Assembly: GCA_004168015.1 (NCBI GenBank)
Contig: SEYW01000009.1
Span: 1-64,000, forward strand
DNA from: Methylolobus aquaticus
GTDB taxonomy: Bacteria; Pseudomonadota; Gammaproteobacteria; Methylococcales; Methylococcaceae
Direction of reading: 5' to 3'
Length of the DNA: 64,000 bases
The notes under the pieces are model-generated. The model was not told where the DNA came from. It was given only the letters and a program-made list of their open reading frames with translations, and did no database searches. Each line of letters opens with the position of its first letter. Within the stretch, counting starts at the first letter, position 1. The position numbers and the translations under genes are program-made. Of this stretch, positions 1 to 9,200 are shown piece by piece.

Positions 1-1
1 C

Positions 2-754
2 GCAGAGCGCGATCGTCCGTTGTTGGACATGAAGTGGCTGACGTTTGCGTTGGCTATTTACACGGTGTTTTACATGTGGGTTCGCTGGTACGAAGGCGTC
101 TACGGCTGGTCGGCCGGTCTGGACTCTTTTGCACCGGAGTTCGAGACGTACTGGATGAACTTCCTGTACACCGAGATCGTGTTGGAGATCACCACGGCGT
201 CGATCCTGTGGGGTTACCTGTGGAAGACGCGTGACCGCAATTTGGCGGCACTGGCGCCGCGCGAAGAGCTGCGTCGCAACTTCACCCACCTGGTGTGGCT
301 GGTTGCGTATGCATGGGCGATCTACTGGGGTGCTTCCTACTTCACCGAGCAGGACGGCACGTGGCATCAGACGATCGTGCGCGACACCGACTTCACGCCG
401 TCGCACATCATCGAGTTCTACCTGAGCTACCCGATCTACATCATCACCGGTTTTGCGGCGTTCCTGTACGCGAAGACCCGTCTGCCGTACTTCAGCGAAG
501 GTGTTTCGCTGCCGTACCTGATTCTGGTCGTCGGTCCGTTCATGATTCTGCCGAACGTCGGTCTGAACGAGTGGGGTCACACCTTCTGGTTCATGGAAGA
601 GCTGTTCGTCGCGCCGTTGCACTACGGTTTCGTGATCTTCGGCTGGTTGGCGCTGGCGGTGATGGGTACGTTGACCCAGACCTTCTACAGCTTCACCAAG
701 CTGATTGGTCGTGACATCTGCGAAGCGGTTGATCAGGGCTTGATCGCCAAATAA
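2..754 (+). CDS. pmoC: Particulate methane monooxygenase subunit C, 5' end cut by window
   Basis: Integral-membrane subunit of the copper enzyme that oxidises methane to methanol in the intracytoplasmic membranes. The frame is open from base 2, so the true start lies outside the window; the TTG at 20 is an internal Leu codon (AERDRPLLDMKW runs through it). The Asp-His-His copper site is visible: the D and H of DGTWH and, 13 residues further on, the H of FTPSH. Several membrane segments and the C-terminal end CEAVDQGLIAK are typical of the family. It is first of three genes followed by pmoA and pmoB. Family recognition is from remembered Methylococcus sequences. Confidence 0.97.
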   Translation, partial: AERDRPLLDMKWLTFALAIYTVFYMWVRWYEGVYGWSAGLDSFAPEFETYWMNFLYTEIVLEITTASILWGYLWKTRDRNLAALAPREELRRNFTHLVWLVAYAWAIYWGASYFTEQDGTWHQTIVRDTDFTPSHIIEFYLSYPIYIITGFAAFLYAKTRLPYFSEGVSLPYLILVVGPFMILPNVGLNEWGHTFWFMEELFVAPLHYGFVIFGWLALAVMGTLTQTFYSFTKLIGRDICEAVDQGLIAK

Positions 755-824
755 GTGGAGCGGTCGGGGCGGGTGGTGCGCGCGAGCGGGCCACCTGCCG
801 CCGGCTAGCGCAGGGAAGCGGGAG

Positions 825-855
825 CGGTGGGCTGGTCTGGGAGACCGAGCCACCG
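825..855 (+). promoter_or_regulatory. Stem-loop in the pmoC-pmoA spacer
   Basis: In the 141-bp gap between pmoC and pmoA, CGGTGG...CCACCG and GGTCT/AGACC form a long stem interrupted by single-base bulges, with a GGG loop. No T-run follows, so it is not a classical terminator. An mRNA processing or stabilising hairpin that sets pmoC against pmoAB levels is plausible but inferred. Confidence 0.5.
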
Positions 856-895
856 GGGGAACGAAAAGAAAATGTTCACTCTTTGGAGGTAACGT

Positions 896-1639
896 ATGAG
901 CGCTGCGAGTGGTGCAGTTCATTCTCACGCCGAGGCCGTCAAGGTTTCGCGTACGGTCGACTTGATGGCATTGTTTGTCGTCTTTTTCGTGATCGTGGGT
1001 TCCTACCACATTCACGCGATGTTGACGATGGGCGACTGGGATTTCTGGTCGGATTGGAAAGATCGTCGACTGTGGGTCACGGTGACCCCGATCGTGTTGA
1101 TCACGTTCCCGGCGGCGGTACAGTCGTACCTGTGGGAGCGGTATCGTCAACCGTGGGGCGCGACGGTGTGCGTGCTGGGCCTGTTGCTGGGTGAGTGGAT
1201 CAACCGCTACTTCAACTTCTGGGGCTGGACCTACTTCCCGGTCAATTTCGTCTTCCCGGCGATTCTGACCCCGGGCGCGATCCTGCTCGACACGATGCTG
1301 ATGCTGAGCGGCAGCTACCTGTTCACGGCGATCGTGGGCGCGATGGGCTGGGGCCTGATTTTCTATCCGGGCAACTGGCCGATCATTGCACCGATTCACG
1401 TGCCGGTGGAATACAGCGGCATGCTGATGTCGATTGCGGACATTCAGGGTTACAACTACGTCCGTACCGGTACGCCGGAATACATCCGTATGGTTGAGAA
1501 GGGCACGCTGCGTACGTTCGGTAAGGACGTGGCGCCGGTGTCGGCTTTCTTCTCTGCGTTCATGTCGATCCTGATCTACTTCATGTGGCACTTTGTGGGT
1601 CGCTGGTTCGCGACCGAGCGGTTCCTGAAGCAGACCTAA
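896..1639 (+). CDS. pmoA: Particulate methane monooxygenase subunit A
   Basis: Membrane subunit of particulate methane monooxygenase and the usual methanotroph marker gene. The 247-residue protein has the family length and strongly conserved stretches such as GDWDFWSDWKDRR, WINRYFNFWGW and GYNYVRTGTPEYIRM, with about six to seven membrane spans. The start is fixed by a good ribosome-binding site (TTGGAGGTAACGT) directly before the ATG. It lies 141 bp after pmoC and 104 bp before pmoB. Similarity to type Ib methanotroph PmoA rather than AmoA is my recognition and was not computed. Confidence 0.98.
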   Translation: MSAASGAVHSHAEAVKVSRTVDLMALFVVFFVIVGSYHIHAMLTMGDWDFWSDWKDRRLWVTVTPIVLITFPAAVQSYLWERYRQPWGATVCVLGLLLGEWINRYFNFWGWTYFPVNFVFPAILTPGAILLDTMLMLSGSYLFTAIVGAMGWGLIFYPGNWPIIAPIHVPVEYSGMLMSIADIQGYNYVRTGTPEYIRMVEKGTLRTFGKDVAPVSAFFSAFMSILIYFMWHFVGRWFATERFLKQT

Positions 1640-1743
1640 TCGGTTTGTAGAGAAGAGCTGAAACAGAGCGCTGGTCCACGGGTTCTGAGAAGACGGAAGC
1701 CCGGGACACACCCATCATGCAAAGACTCGAAAGAGGAGGACTC

Positions 1744-2988
1744 ATGAAAAAAATAAAAGACCGGATTGCCAAGTGGTCGGTACTCGGCCTGTTGGCCGGT
1801 GTTGCGGCGACGAGCCTGTACGCCCCGACGGCGTCGGCGCACGGTGAGAAGTCGCAGGCGGCCTTCATGCGTATGCGGACGATTCACTGGTTCGACCTGA
1901 CCTGGTCGAAAGAGAAAGTGAACGTCAATGATTTCGTGGAAATCAAAGGTAAGTTCCACGTCTTCGAAGGCTGGCCGGAATCGGTGGCCGAGCCGGACGT
2001 CTCGTTCCTGAACATTGGTATTCCGGGTCCGGTCTTCATTCGTAAGGAATCGTACATCGGTGGACAGCTGGTGCCGCGTTCCGTACGTTTGGAAATCGGC
2101 AAGACGTACGAGTTCAAAGTGGTGTTGAAGGCCCGTCGTCCTGGCGACTGGCACGTTCACACGATGATGAACGTACAGGGCGGTGGTCCGATCATCGGGC
2201 CGGGTAAGTGGATCACGATCGAAGGTTCGATGGGTGATTTCAAGAACCCGATCACCACGTTGACCGGCCAGACGATCGATCTGGAAGACTACAACCTGAG
2301 CAACATCTACTTCTGGCATTTCTTCTGGTATGCCATTGGTGCAGCGTGGATGTTGTACTGGTGCCGTCGTCCGATCTTCATGCCGCGTTTGTTGATGACG
2401 GATGCGGGTCGTGCGGACGAGCTGATCTCGTCGGGTGACCGCAAGGTGGCGATGGGCTTCACGGCGGCGACGATCCTGATCGTCATCTTCGCGATGTCGA
2501 GCGCCAACAGCAAGTACCCGATCACCATTCCGCTGCAGGCTGGCACGATGCGTGGCATCAAGCCGATCGAAGACCACAAGGCGACGGTGGCGGTGAAGGT
2601 GGAAGATGCTTCCTACCGCGTGCCGGGTCGTGCGATGCGCATGAAGCTGACGATCACCAACAACGGCAGCTCCGCTGTGCGTCTGGGTGAGTTCTACACC
2701 GCTTCGGTGCGGTTCCTGGACAGCGACGTGCTGACCGACAAGACCGGTTATCCGGAAGACTTGTTGGCGGAAGACGGCCTGAGCGTGAGCGACAACAGCG
2801 CGATCGCCCCGGGTGAGACGCGCACGGTGGAAGTGCAAGCTTCCGACGCGGCGTGGGAAGTGTATCGTTTGTCCGACATCATCTACGATCCGGACAGCCG
2901 TTTCGCGGGTCTGCTGTTCTTCTTTGACGCAGCTGGCAACCGTGAGATGGTGCAGATCGACGCACCGTTGATCCCGTCGTTCATGTAA
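1744..2988 (+). CDS. pmoB: Particulate methane monooxygenase subunit B
   Basis: Copper-binding subunit with two periplasmic cupredoxin-like domains joined by two membrane spans. The ATG at 1744 follows GAAAGAGGAGGACTC, a strong ribosome-binding site; an upstream in-frame ATG at 1717 is less likely. The protein is 414 residues. A signal peptide ends at about residue 32 (PTASA), exposing His33 as the mature N-terminus, and the HVH pair falls at His137 and His139, so the CuB ligands known from Methylococcus capsulatus are all present. A terminator follows at once. Confidence 0.98.
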   Translation: MKKIKDRIAKWSVLGLLAGVAATSLYAPTASAHGEKSQAAFMRMRTIHWFDLTWSKEKVNVNDFVEIKGKFHVFEGWPESVAEPDVSFLNIGIPGPVFIRKESYIGGQLVPRSVRLEIGKTYEFKVVLKARRPGDWHVHTMMNVQGGGPIIGPGKWITIEGSMGDFKNPITTLTGQTIDLEDYNLSNIYFWHFFWYAIGAAWMLYWCRRPIFMPRLLMTDAGRADELISSGDRKVAMGFTAATILIVIFAMSSANSKYPITIPLQAGTMRGIKPIEDHKATVAVKVEDASYRVPGRAMRMKLTITNNGSSAVRLGEFYTASVRFLDSDVLTDKTGYPEDLLAEDGLSVSDNSAIAPGETRTVEVQASDAAWEVYRLSDIIYDPDSRFAGLLFFFDAAGNREMVQIDAPLIPSFM

Positions 2989-2999
2989 GAACGGCGCAC

Positions 3000-3063
3000 A
3001 CCGCCCGGTGACGGGCGGGGTGACCTGAACCCCCGGCGGGCGCAAGCCCCCCGGGGGTTTTTT
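3000..3063 (+). terminator. Rho-independent terminator of the pmo operon
   Basis: Two hairpins follow the pmoB stop: CCGCCCG/CGGGCGG (3001-3018), then a longer CCCCCGG...CCGGGGG stem (3030-3057) followed directly by TTTTTT. The second has full intrinsic-terminator form. Confidence 0.85.
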
Positions 3064-3242
3064 ATGCTCATGAGATCATTGCGTGGGGAGCAGGGTGGAC
3101 CGGTCGCGCTGGGCCCAGGTCCTCTCCGACAGATCCGCGACGCACGCATGGCTCCAAGAGGGATGCGTTTTGCGACACCGGATGCGTGGCGGAATAGCAG
3201 GGCGTGTGAGGCTCGCCCGACTTCGGCAGGAGCAACTGTTAC

Positions 3243-4616
3243 TCAGGTCTTGAAACGGACCCGGACCCGTGTGCCGCCGGCCCGATTTCGCCGCCCTATT
3301 CGGACGTCCGCCTGATGCAAATCGGCGATCTCCCTGACGATCGCAAGCCCCAGGCCGCAACCCTCACCCGGAGTGCCGGGCACCCGATAAAAACGTTCGA
3401 AAACCCGTTCGCGCTCGCTTCTGGGCACTGGACTTCCGTCGTTCTCGACCATCAGTTCGGGGTTCGGGCGCGCAGCAAGTCTGACCTCGATCTGCCCGCC
3501 CGCCGAGCCATAAAGCAGCGCATTCTCTAACAGGTTATGCAGCAGCTCCCGCAGAAGGTGCGCGTCACCCACCACGATCAGAGGCGCTGATCCCGCATCG
3601 AATCCGAGCTCGACCCCACATCGCAGGGCCTTCGGGGCCCAGTCCAAACAGACCTCCCTGGCCAGCTCGGTCAGTTCGACAGGCCGAAAGGAGGATGGGG
3701 CGTCCAGGGCAGCCTCCGAGCGGGCCAGCGCGAGCAGTTGGCTCGTAAGGCGGGAGATTCGTTCGGCGCTCGACTTAATCTGCTCCATCGCCGTGCGTTG
3801 CAGGTCAAGGTCGGGCTCCCTGAGCGTTCGTTCGACTTGTACCTTAAGTGCGGCGACGGGCGTGCGGAATTGGTGGGCGGCATTCGCGATGAAGCGCTGC
3901 TGGGTTGCCATGGCGGTTGACAGCCGGCTCAGCAGGCCATTGATCGTATGCGTCAGCGACCGGACTTCGAGCGGAACGCGGGTATCCGGAATCGAAGCGA
4001 GGTCTCGCGGAGACCGCTGGGCGATTTCCCGTGTGAGAGCGTGCAGGGGACGCAGGCCTCGATTGATCCCCGCGGATACGTGAAGCCCGCCGATCAGCAC
4101 GAGCAGGAGTTGCGGCACGAGCACGGCGGCGAGGATGTCTGCCGTCATGCCCCGGCGCTTGTTCACCGTCTCTGCGACCTGGACTATGACTTCTTCCGGG
4201 CTGTTTTTCGGCGCTATCGCCATTGAGACGACGCGGACGTTGAGGCCGCGCATCGCGCTGTCGAAATACAGCGGCTGTACACGAACCGCCGCCATATCCG
4301 GGGGCGCCGGGATATCCCGGTCCCCGGCCATGAAGCCGAGGTGTGAGGACTCGATCTTGAAGAACGTCTTGTCCACCTCGTCCCATTGGAAGACCTCCAG
4401 CGCGGTGGGTGGTAGCTCGAACACGACGCGGCCCTTCTGCGCCTTGACTTCCTGCGCCAGCGAGCGCGCGGAATCCAAAAGCCAGCGGTCATAGGCCACA
4501 TTCGCGTAGTGCAGTGCCACGAAGTAGGACACGCCCGCGTCGAGTATGACGAATACGGCCATCGGGAGCGCCAGACGCGTCAGCAGCTGGGTGCGCAGAC
4601 TGGTCGGGCTACGCAT
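3243..4616 (-). CDS. Two-component sensor histidine kinase (TctE/QseC-like)
   Basis: Inner-membrane sensor kinase that phosphorylates the neighbouring response regulator. Visible parts: first membrane segment near residues 14-35, periplasmic sensing region to about 155, second segment at about 160-180, HAMP linker, H-box with His248 (AAHQFRTP), N-box (LLHNLLENALLYG) and glycine-rich ATP lid (GCGLGLAIV). Length is 457 residues from the ATG at 4616. That ATG overlaps the 3' end of the regulator gene by 8 bp, which favours it over the longer frame and indicates translational coupling. The signal sensed cannot be read from sequence. Confidence 0.9.
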   Translation of the reverse strand: MRSPTSLRTQLLTRLALPMAVFVILDAGVSYFVALHYANVAYDRWLLDSARSLAQEVKAQKGRVVFELPPTALEVFQWDEVDKTFFKIESSHLGFMAGDRDIPAPPDMAAVRVQPLYFDSAMRGLNVRVVSMAIAPKNSPEEVIVQVAETVNKRRGMTADILAAVLVPQLLLVLIGGLHVSAGINRGLRPLHALTREIAQRSPRDLASIPDTRVPLEVRSLTHTINGLLSRLSTAMATQQRFIANAAHQFRTPVAALKVQVERTLREPDLDLQRTAMEQIKSSAERISRLTSQLLALARSEAALDAPSSFRPVELTELAREVCLDWAPKALRCGVELGFDAGSAPLIVVGDAHLLRELLHNLLENALLYGSAGGQIEVRLAARPNPELMVENDGSPVPRSERERVFERFYRVPGTPGEGCGLGLAIVREIADLHQADVRIGRRNRAGGTRVRVRFKT

Positions 4617-5283
4617 CAGCTTCGCGTTCCAGCAGATACCCCAGCCCTCGAACGGTACGTATCCGCACCCCCGCTGACTCGATGCGCTTGCGCAGGCGGT
4701 GGACATAGACCTCGATCGCGTTATCGGCGAGTTCCTCCCCGCTGACGGAGAGCCGCTGTGCGATGCGATCCTTGCTGACCACGCGCCCCGTCTGCACCAT
4801 CAAGGCCTCGAGTACCCCGTATTCCCGCGCCGATAGCAGCAACGGCTCGCCGTCGACCATGGCCTGACTCCCAGAGGTGTCCAAGCTCAGGCGTCCGGCC
4901 TGCAACAGCGTGCCGAACGCGCCGCGATGCCGTCGGATCAGCGCGTGGATCCGCGCTTCCAGCTCGCGCAGGTCGAAGGGCTTGACGATGTAGTCGTCTG
5001 CGCCCCGCTGCAATCCCCGCACACGGTCTTCGATGGCATCGCGCGCCGTCAGGATCAGCACCGGGGTTGAGTCGCGGCGGGCACGCAGCCGTTCCAGCAC
5101 GCAGGATCCGTCTCGGTCGGGCAGTCCGAGATCGAGAAGCACCAGATCGTACTGGTGGTTCAACAGCAGCCTGTCGGCGGCGCTGGCACTACCTGCGTTG
5201 GTTACGCGCATGCCGGCCTGAGCCAGCGCGTGGCTCAGGCCGTCAGCAAGGGCAACATCATCCTCGACAAGAAGGACGTTCAT
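4609..5283 (-). CDS. OmpR-family response regulator
   Basis: DNA-binding regulator of 224 residues paired with the kinase at 3243-4616. The receiver domain has the acidic pocket (EDD at residues 7-9), phospho-acceptor Asp51 (LVLLDLGLPD) and Lys101 (YIVKPFDL). The C-terminal winged helix carries AIEVYVHRLRKRIE and the end IRTVRGLGYLL. It is transcribed first in a two-gene operon. The roughly 195 bp to the divergent RND pump gene at 5480 form a shared promoter region, so control of that pump is possible but unproven. Confidence 0.92.
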   Translation of the reverse strand: MNVLLVEDDVALADGLSHALAQAGMRVTNAGSASAADRLLLNHQYDLVLLDLGLPDRDGSCVLERLRARRDSTPVLILTARDAIEDRVRGLQRGADDYIVKPFDLRELEARIHALIRRHRGAFGTLLQAGRLSLDTSGSQAMVDGEPLLLSAREYGVLEALMVQTGRVVSKDRIAQRLSVSGEELADNAIEVYVHRLRKRIESAGVRIRTVRGLGYLLEREADA

Positions 5284-5479
5284 CCGGCGCTGGCACCTGA
5301 AAGCTCTGTGTAAGTTTCGGGGTTTAGAATCGGACCCTGGCTCGGTGCGCTGGACGGGGGCGACCGAGCGTGTCGGCTTCGCTCCATTCTGCGTGACCCG
5401 AATGTGTCACTGCAACCCAGCTTGTGGTCAGCCCGTGTCCCGCTCGCTACCCCCTGCCGCCAAGGAGGCTACCCCCGGA

Positions 5480-8400
5480 ATGCTCGAAAAGCTGATTCGT
5501 TCTGCGCTGCAACAGCGCTTGGTCGTGGTGGTTCTGGCGCTGTGCCTGGTCGGCTTCGGTATCGCCGCGATCGATGATCTGTCAGTCGATGCCTTCCCGG
5601 ATGTCACCAATGTACAGGTCATGATTGCTGCGAAGGCGCCCGGGCGTTCACCCGAAGAGGTTGAACGGTTCGTTACTGTCCCGCTGGAGATTGCGATGAC
5701 CGGCCTGCCGGGCCTGACCGATATGCGCTCGGCGAACCGGAATGCACTGTCGCAGATCACGCTGGTGTTCACGGATGAGACCGACGTGTATTTTGCTCGC
5801 CAGTTGGTACTGGAACGACTGATCGAGGTGGCGGAGCGGCTGCCGCCGGGTGTAGCGCCCGTGCTCGGTCCGGTCTCGACGGGTCTCGGCGAGGTGTATC
5901 AATACACGCTGGACAGTCCGCAGGACGGGGACCGCGCACTGACCGAGGAGGCCTTGATGGAACGTCGGACGATCCAGGACTGGGTCGTGCGGCCCCTGCT
6001 GCGGGGGATTCCCGGAGTGGCCGAAATCAACTCCATCGGCGGCTACGAGCGGCAGTACCAGGTCGAGGTGAACCCCGACCGGCTCCACCACTACGGACTC
6101 ACGGTCAAGGACGTCTACAGCGCGCTGACACTGAACAACGCGAATGCGGGAGGCGGCAAATTGCCCTATTTCGCCCAGCAATATCTGATTCGCGGCCTGG
6201 GGCTGATCGAGGGCGTCCAGGACATCGAGGATATCGTGCTCAAGGAGGCTGGCGGTACGCCGGTCTTCGTGCACAACGTGGCCCAGGTCAGCATCGGGTC
6301 GGCGGTCCGCTACGGCGCGGTGATCAAGAACGGTCGAACCGAATCCGTCGGCGGCATCGTCATGATGATCCGCGGTGGCAACGCCAAGCGGATCGTCACC
6401 GAAGTCAAGCACCGGATCCGCGAGATCAACGAGCAAGGCATGCTCCCCGGCGGTTTGCAGATCGTGCCGTACTACGATCGCACCGTGCTGGTGGATGCGG
6501 CCATCCACACGGTCACGAAGGTGCTGACCGAAGGGATCGTGCTGGTGGTGGTTGTGCTCTTTCTCTACCTGGGCGATATCCGCTCCAGCCTCATCGTCGT
6601 CGCCACCCTGATCGTCGCGCCGCTGGTGACCTTCATGGTCATGAACCGCTACGGGCTCTCCGCGAATCTGATGTCGCTGGGGGGGTTGGCGATTGCCATC
6701 GGCATCATGGTGGATGGATCGGTGGTCGTCGTCGAGAACGCCTTTCGCCATCTCGGTGAGGCGAAGGGTAGTGGCGAGGCGCGCAGCGTCATTGTGCTGC
6801 GCGCCGCAGCGGAAGTCGGCAGCCCGGTGCTGTTCGGCATCGGCATCATCTGCCTGGTCTTTCTGCCGCTGATGACCTTGAGTGGACTCGAAGGCAAAAT
6901 GTTCGCGCCCTTGGCGTACACCATCGCGATTGCCTTGTTCGCGTCACTGATCATTTCGCTGACGCTGTCGCCCGTGTTGTGTTCCTATCTGCTGCGCGGA
7001 GGGGCCGAGCACGATACCTGGATCATCGCCCTGATGAAGCGGCCCTACCTGAGGTTGCTTCACTTTGCGCTGGAGCGGCCCCGGACCGTGGTTGCTTTCG
7101 CCATGCTGCTGCTCGTTGGCAGCGTGTCGCTGTTTCCGTTCCTCGGGACCTCGTTCATTCCGGAGATGAAGGAAGGCTCGATCGTGACCGGCATCAATCG
7201 CGTTCCGAGCATCTCGCTGGACGAATCGGTCGCCATGGAAACCGAAGCCATGCGCCTGGTCATGGAAGTGCCCGGCGTCGAGATGGCCGTGTCGCAGCTG
7301 GGGCGCAGCGAAAACCCCACGGACTCCCAACCGGAGAACGAGTCCACCCCCATCGTCACGATTGCGGACCGCGACAAGCTGCCGCCGGGCTGGGACCAGG
7401 ACCGCATCATGGACGCGTTGCGCGAGAAGCTTCGCGTCATTCCCGGCGTGCAGATCGTCATGGCGCAGCCGATTTCCGATCGGGTCGACGAAATGTTGAC
7501 CGGGGTGCGCTCGGACATTGCCATCAAGCTTTTCGGCGACGAACTCGAGGACCTGAAGGCAACCGCTGACGAGATCGTCAAAGTGGTCAATTCGGTTCCG
7601 GGTTCGGCCGACATCCGCGTCGAGCGGCTTAGCGGTCAGCAGTATCTGGTGGTGGATATCGACCGGCGCACGATCGCGCGCTACGGGATCAACGTGGCCG
7701 ACATCAACGATGTCTTGGAGACGGCCGTCGCGGGGCGGGTCAGCACGGAGATCTATGAGGGCGAGCGACGTTTCAATGCCGTCGTGCGCTTCCCGCCCGC
7801 CTTTCGGGCCGATCCGAAGGCGATCGGTGCCATTCTGCTCGATTCGCCGAAAGGGGCCCGCGTGCCCCTGCGTGACCTGGCAAGCATCCGGCTGGTCGAC
7901 GGACCGGCGCAGATCAGCCGGGAAATGGCAAGGCGACGAATCGTCATCGGGGCCAATGTTCGCGGGCGCGATCTGGGGGGCTTCGTGGCCGAATTGCAGC
8001 AGGCGATCGCGGACCGCGTCGACTTGCCCGAAGGGTATTTCCTGAAATGGGGTGGCCAGTTCGAGAATCTGGAACGAGCGATGAAGCGCCTGATGGTGAT
8101 CATTCCGCTGACGATCGCCGCCATTTTTTTTCTGCTTTTCCTGCTGTTCAATTCGCTGCGCTTCGCGAGCCTGATTATTCTGGTCTTGCCCTTCGCGTCG
8201 ATCGGCGGCATTTTTTCGCTGTTCGTTACCGGGGAATATCTCTCGGTCCCGGCCTCGGTCGGGTTCATCACCTTGTGGGGTATCGCGGTCCTGAACGGTG
8301 TTGTGCTGATCTCGTATATCCGCAGCTTGCGCGACGGGGGAATGCCGCAGCGCGCCGCCCTGATCGAGGGTTGCCAGCAGCGTTTCCGTCCGGTGATGAT

Positions 8401-8581
8401 GACGGCCACGGTCGCGATGCTGGGCCTGATGCCCTTCCTGTTCGCGACGGGGCCCGGGTCAGAGGTGCAGCGACCGCTCGCGATCGTCGTGATCGGTGGA
8501 TTGATAACCTCGACCTTGTTGACGCTCGTCGTGTTGCCGACCCTTTACCGTTGGTTCGAAGACCGTCCTATCGAAGCCTAG
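5480..8581 (+). CDS. Heavy-metal-efflux (CusA/CzcA-type) RND permease
   Basis: Inner-membrane proton-driven pump subunit of the HME-RND family, 1033 residues from the ATG at 5480, which has AAGGAGG upstream; the open frame reaches further 5' but without RND similarity. The layout is classical: N-terminal span, periplasmic porter loop, central TM block with GIMVDGSVVVVENA in TM4, second porter loop, C-terminal TM block. The TM4 motif is not the DFGxxxDGA form of Zn/Co/Cd pumps, so the metal is unclear. No CusB-type adaptor or CusC-type outer-membrane channel gene is nearby. A PII-like gene follows after 9 bp. Confidence 0.9.
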   Translation: MLEKLIRSALQQRLVVVVLALCLVGFGIAAIDDLSVDAFPDVTNVQVMIAAKAPGRSPEEVERFVTVPLEIAMTGLPGLTDMRSANRNALSQITLVFTDETDVYFARQLVLERLIEVAERLPPGVAPVLGPVSTGLGEVYQYTLDSPQDGDRALTEEALMERRTIQDWVVRPLLRGIPGVAEINSIGGYERQYQVEVNPDRLHHYGLTVKDVYSALTLNNANAGGGKLPYFAQQYLIRGLGLIEGVQDIEDIVLKEAGGTPVFVHNVAQVSIGSAVRYGAVIKNGRTESVGGIVMMIRGGNAKRIVTEVKHRIREINEQGMLPGGLQIVPYYDRTVLVDAAIHTVTKVLTEGIVLVVVVLFLYLGDIRSSLIVVATLIVAPLVTFMVMNRYGLSANLMSLGGLAIAIGIMVDGSVVVVENAFRHLGEAKGSGEARSVIVLRAAAEVGSPVLFGIGIICLVFLPLMTLSGLEGKMFAPLAYTIAIALFASLIISLTLSPVLCSYLLRGGAEHDTWIIALMKRPYLRLLHFALERPRTVVAFAMLLLVGSVSLFPFLGTSFIPEMKEGSIVTGINRVPSISLDESVAMETEAMRLVMEVPGVEMAVSQLGRSENPTDSQPENESTPIVTIADRDKLPPGWDQDRIMDALREKLRVIPGVQIVMAQPISDRVDEMLTGVRSDIAIKLFGDELEDLKATADEIVKVVNSVPGSADIRVERLSGQQYLVVDIDRRTIARYGINVADINDVLETAVAGRVSTEIYEGERRFNAVVRFPPAFRADPKAIGAILLDSPKGARVPLRDLASIRLVDGPAQISREMARRRIVIGANVRGRDLGGFVAELQQAIADRVDLPEGYFLKWGGQFENLERAMKRLMVIIPLTIAAIFFLLFLLFNSLRFASLIILVLPFASIGGIFSLFVTGEYLSVPASVGFITLWGIAVLNGVVLISYIRSLRDGGMPQRAALIEGCQQRFRPVMMTATVAMLGLMPFLFATGPGSEVQRPLAIVVIGGLITSTLLTLVVLPTLYRWFEDRPIEA

Positions 8582-8590
8582 GAGCCCGCC

Positions 8591-8917
8591 ATGAGAGAAA
8601 TTAAAGCCGTCATACAGCCGCAGCGCCTCAGCCGACTTCGCTCCGCTTTCCGTAGAATGCACGGTTTCCCCGGCATGACGGTCGTGCATGCCGAGGGCTG
8701 CAGCTACCACGATGGTCCCGAGTCACACGAGGACGTCTGGTCGGAACTGACCGAATTCTCACCGAAAGTCCGCATCGAGATCATCGCGCCGGAGGAAAAG
8801 GTCGTCGAGATCCTGGGGATCATTCACGAAACCTGCCATACGGGACAAAAGGGCGACGGCATCGCCTGGGTCACCGACGTTGGCGCTTTCCGGCAGTTGC
8901 GCTACGAACCGATCTAG
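8591..8917 (+). CDS. PII-like signalling protein linked to HME-RND pump
   Basis: A 108-residue protein of the PII fold: N-terminal MREIKAVIQPQRL strand and helix, PGMTV strand, a T-loop region (residues about 37-57) and the TGxxGDG nucleotide-loop motif (TGQKGDGIAWV). Canonical GlnB/GlnK have GDGKIF; the Lys is missing here and the T-loop has no uridylylated Tyr, so it is a divergent paralogue. It starts 9 bp after the RND gene with an AGGAG site, clearly one operon. PII-like genes beside HME-RND pumps are a known association (PII-NG group); regulation of the pump by nucleotide or metal is inferred. Confidence 0.82.
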   Translation: MREIKAVIQPQRLSRLRSAFRRMHGFPGMTVVHAEGCSYHDGPESHEDVWSELTEFSPKVRIEIIAPEEKVVEILGIIHETCHTGQKGDGIAWVTDVGAFRQLRYEPI

Positions 8918-9200
8918 ATGCCAGGGGCTCCCCTGGCTCTCGTGTAATGCGTGGAGCCCGCCGCCGAATCCGCTCTGGCCGCGGGGGTTGACGCCGCACC
9001 CACGTGAACCGTTGTGGTGCACAGCGACGGCACCGAGGGCCGGATGAAAGGTTCGTGAAAGGTTCGGGGCGTAAACTGTTTGCCGCTTTGTCGGGCGAGG
9101 TGCGCGACGCGGGGCGGACCGCGTTGGGCCCTGAGGCCGGCGCGCACTGCCCGAAGCAGGGCAACCAGACCTTTCTCGCTTCCATTCAGCCCAATGCACC
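8918..9200. other. Intergenic region after the RND/PII operon
   Basis: About 280 bp. It begins with a GCCAGGGG/CCCTGGC hairpin (about 8920-8938) that may end the upstream transcript but has no T-run. A short direct repeat GAAAGGTTCG occurs twice near 9046-9066. I see no gene. Confidence 0.4.

Noticed and set aside
20..754. TTG at base 20 as the true pmoC start
   Set aside because: The frame stays open to base 2 with residues that continue the PmoC N-terminus; the gene is simply cut by the window edge.
8081..8095. Possible self-target of CRISPR spacer 4 in the RND gene
   Set aside because: Only 15 contiguous bases match the reverse complement of a 35-bp spacer, covering a common Met-Lys-Arg-Leu-Met coding run; chance is enough.
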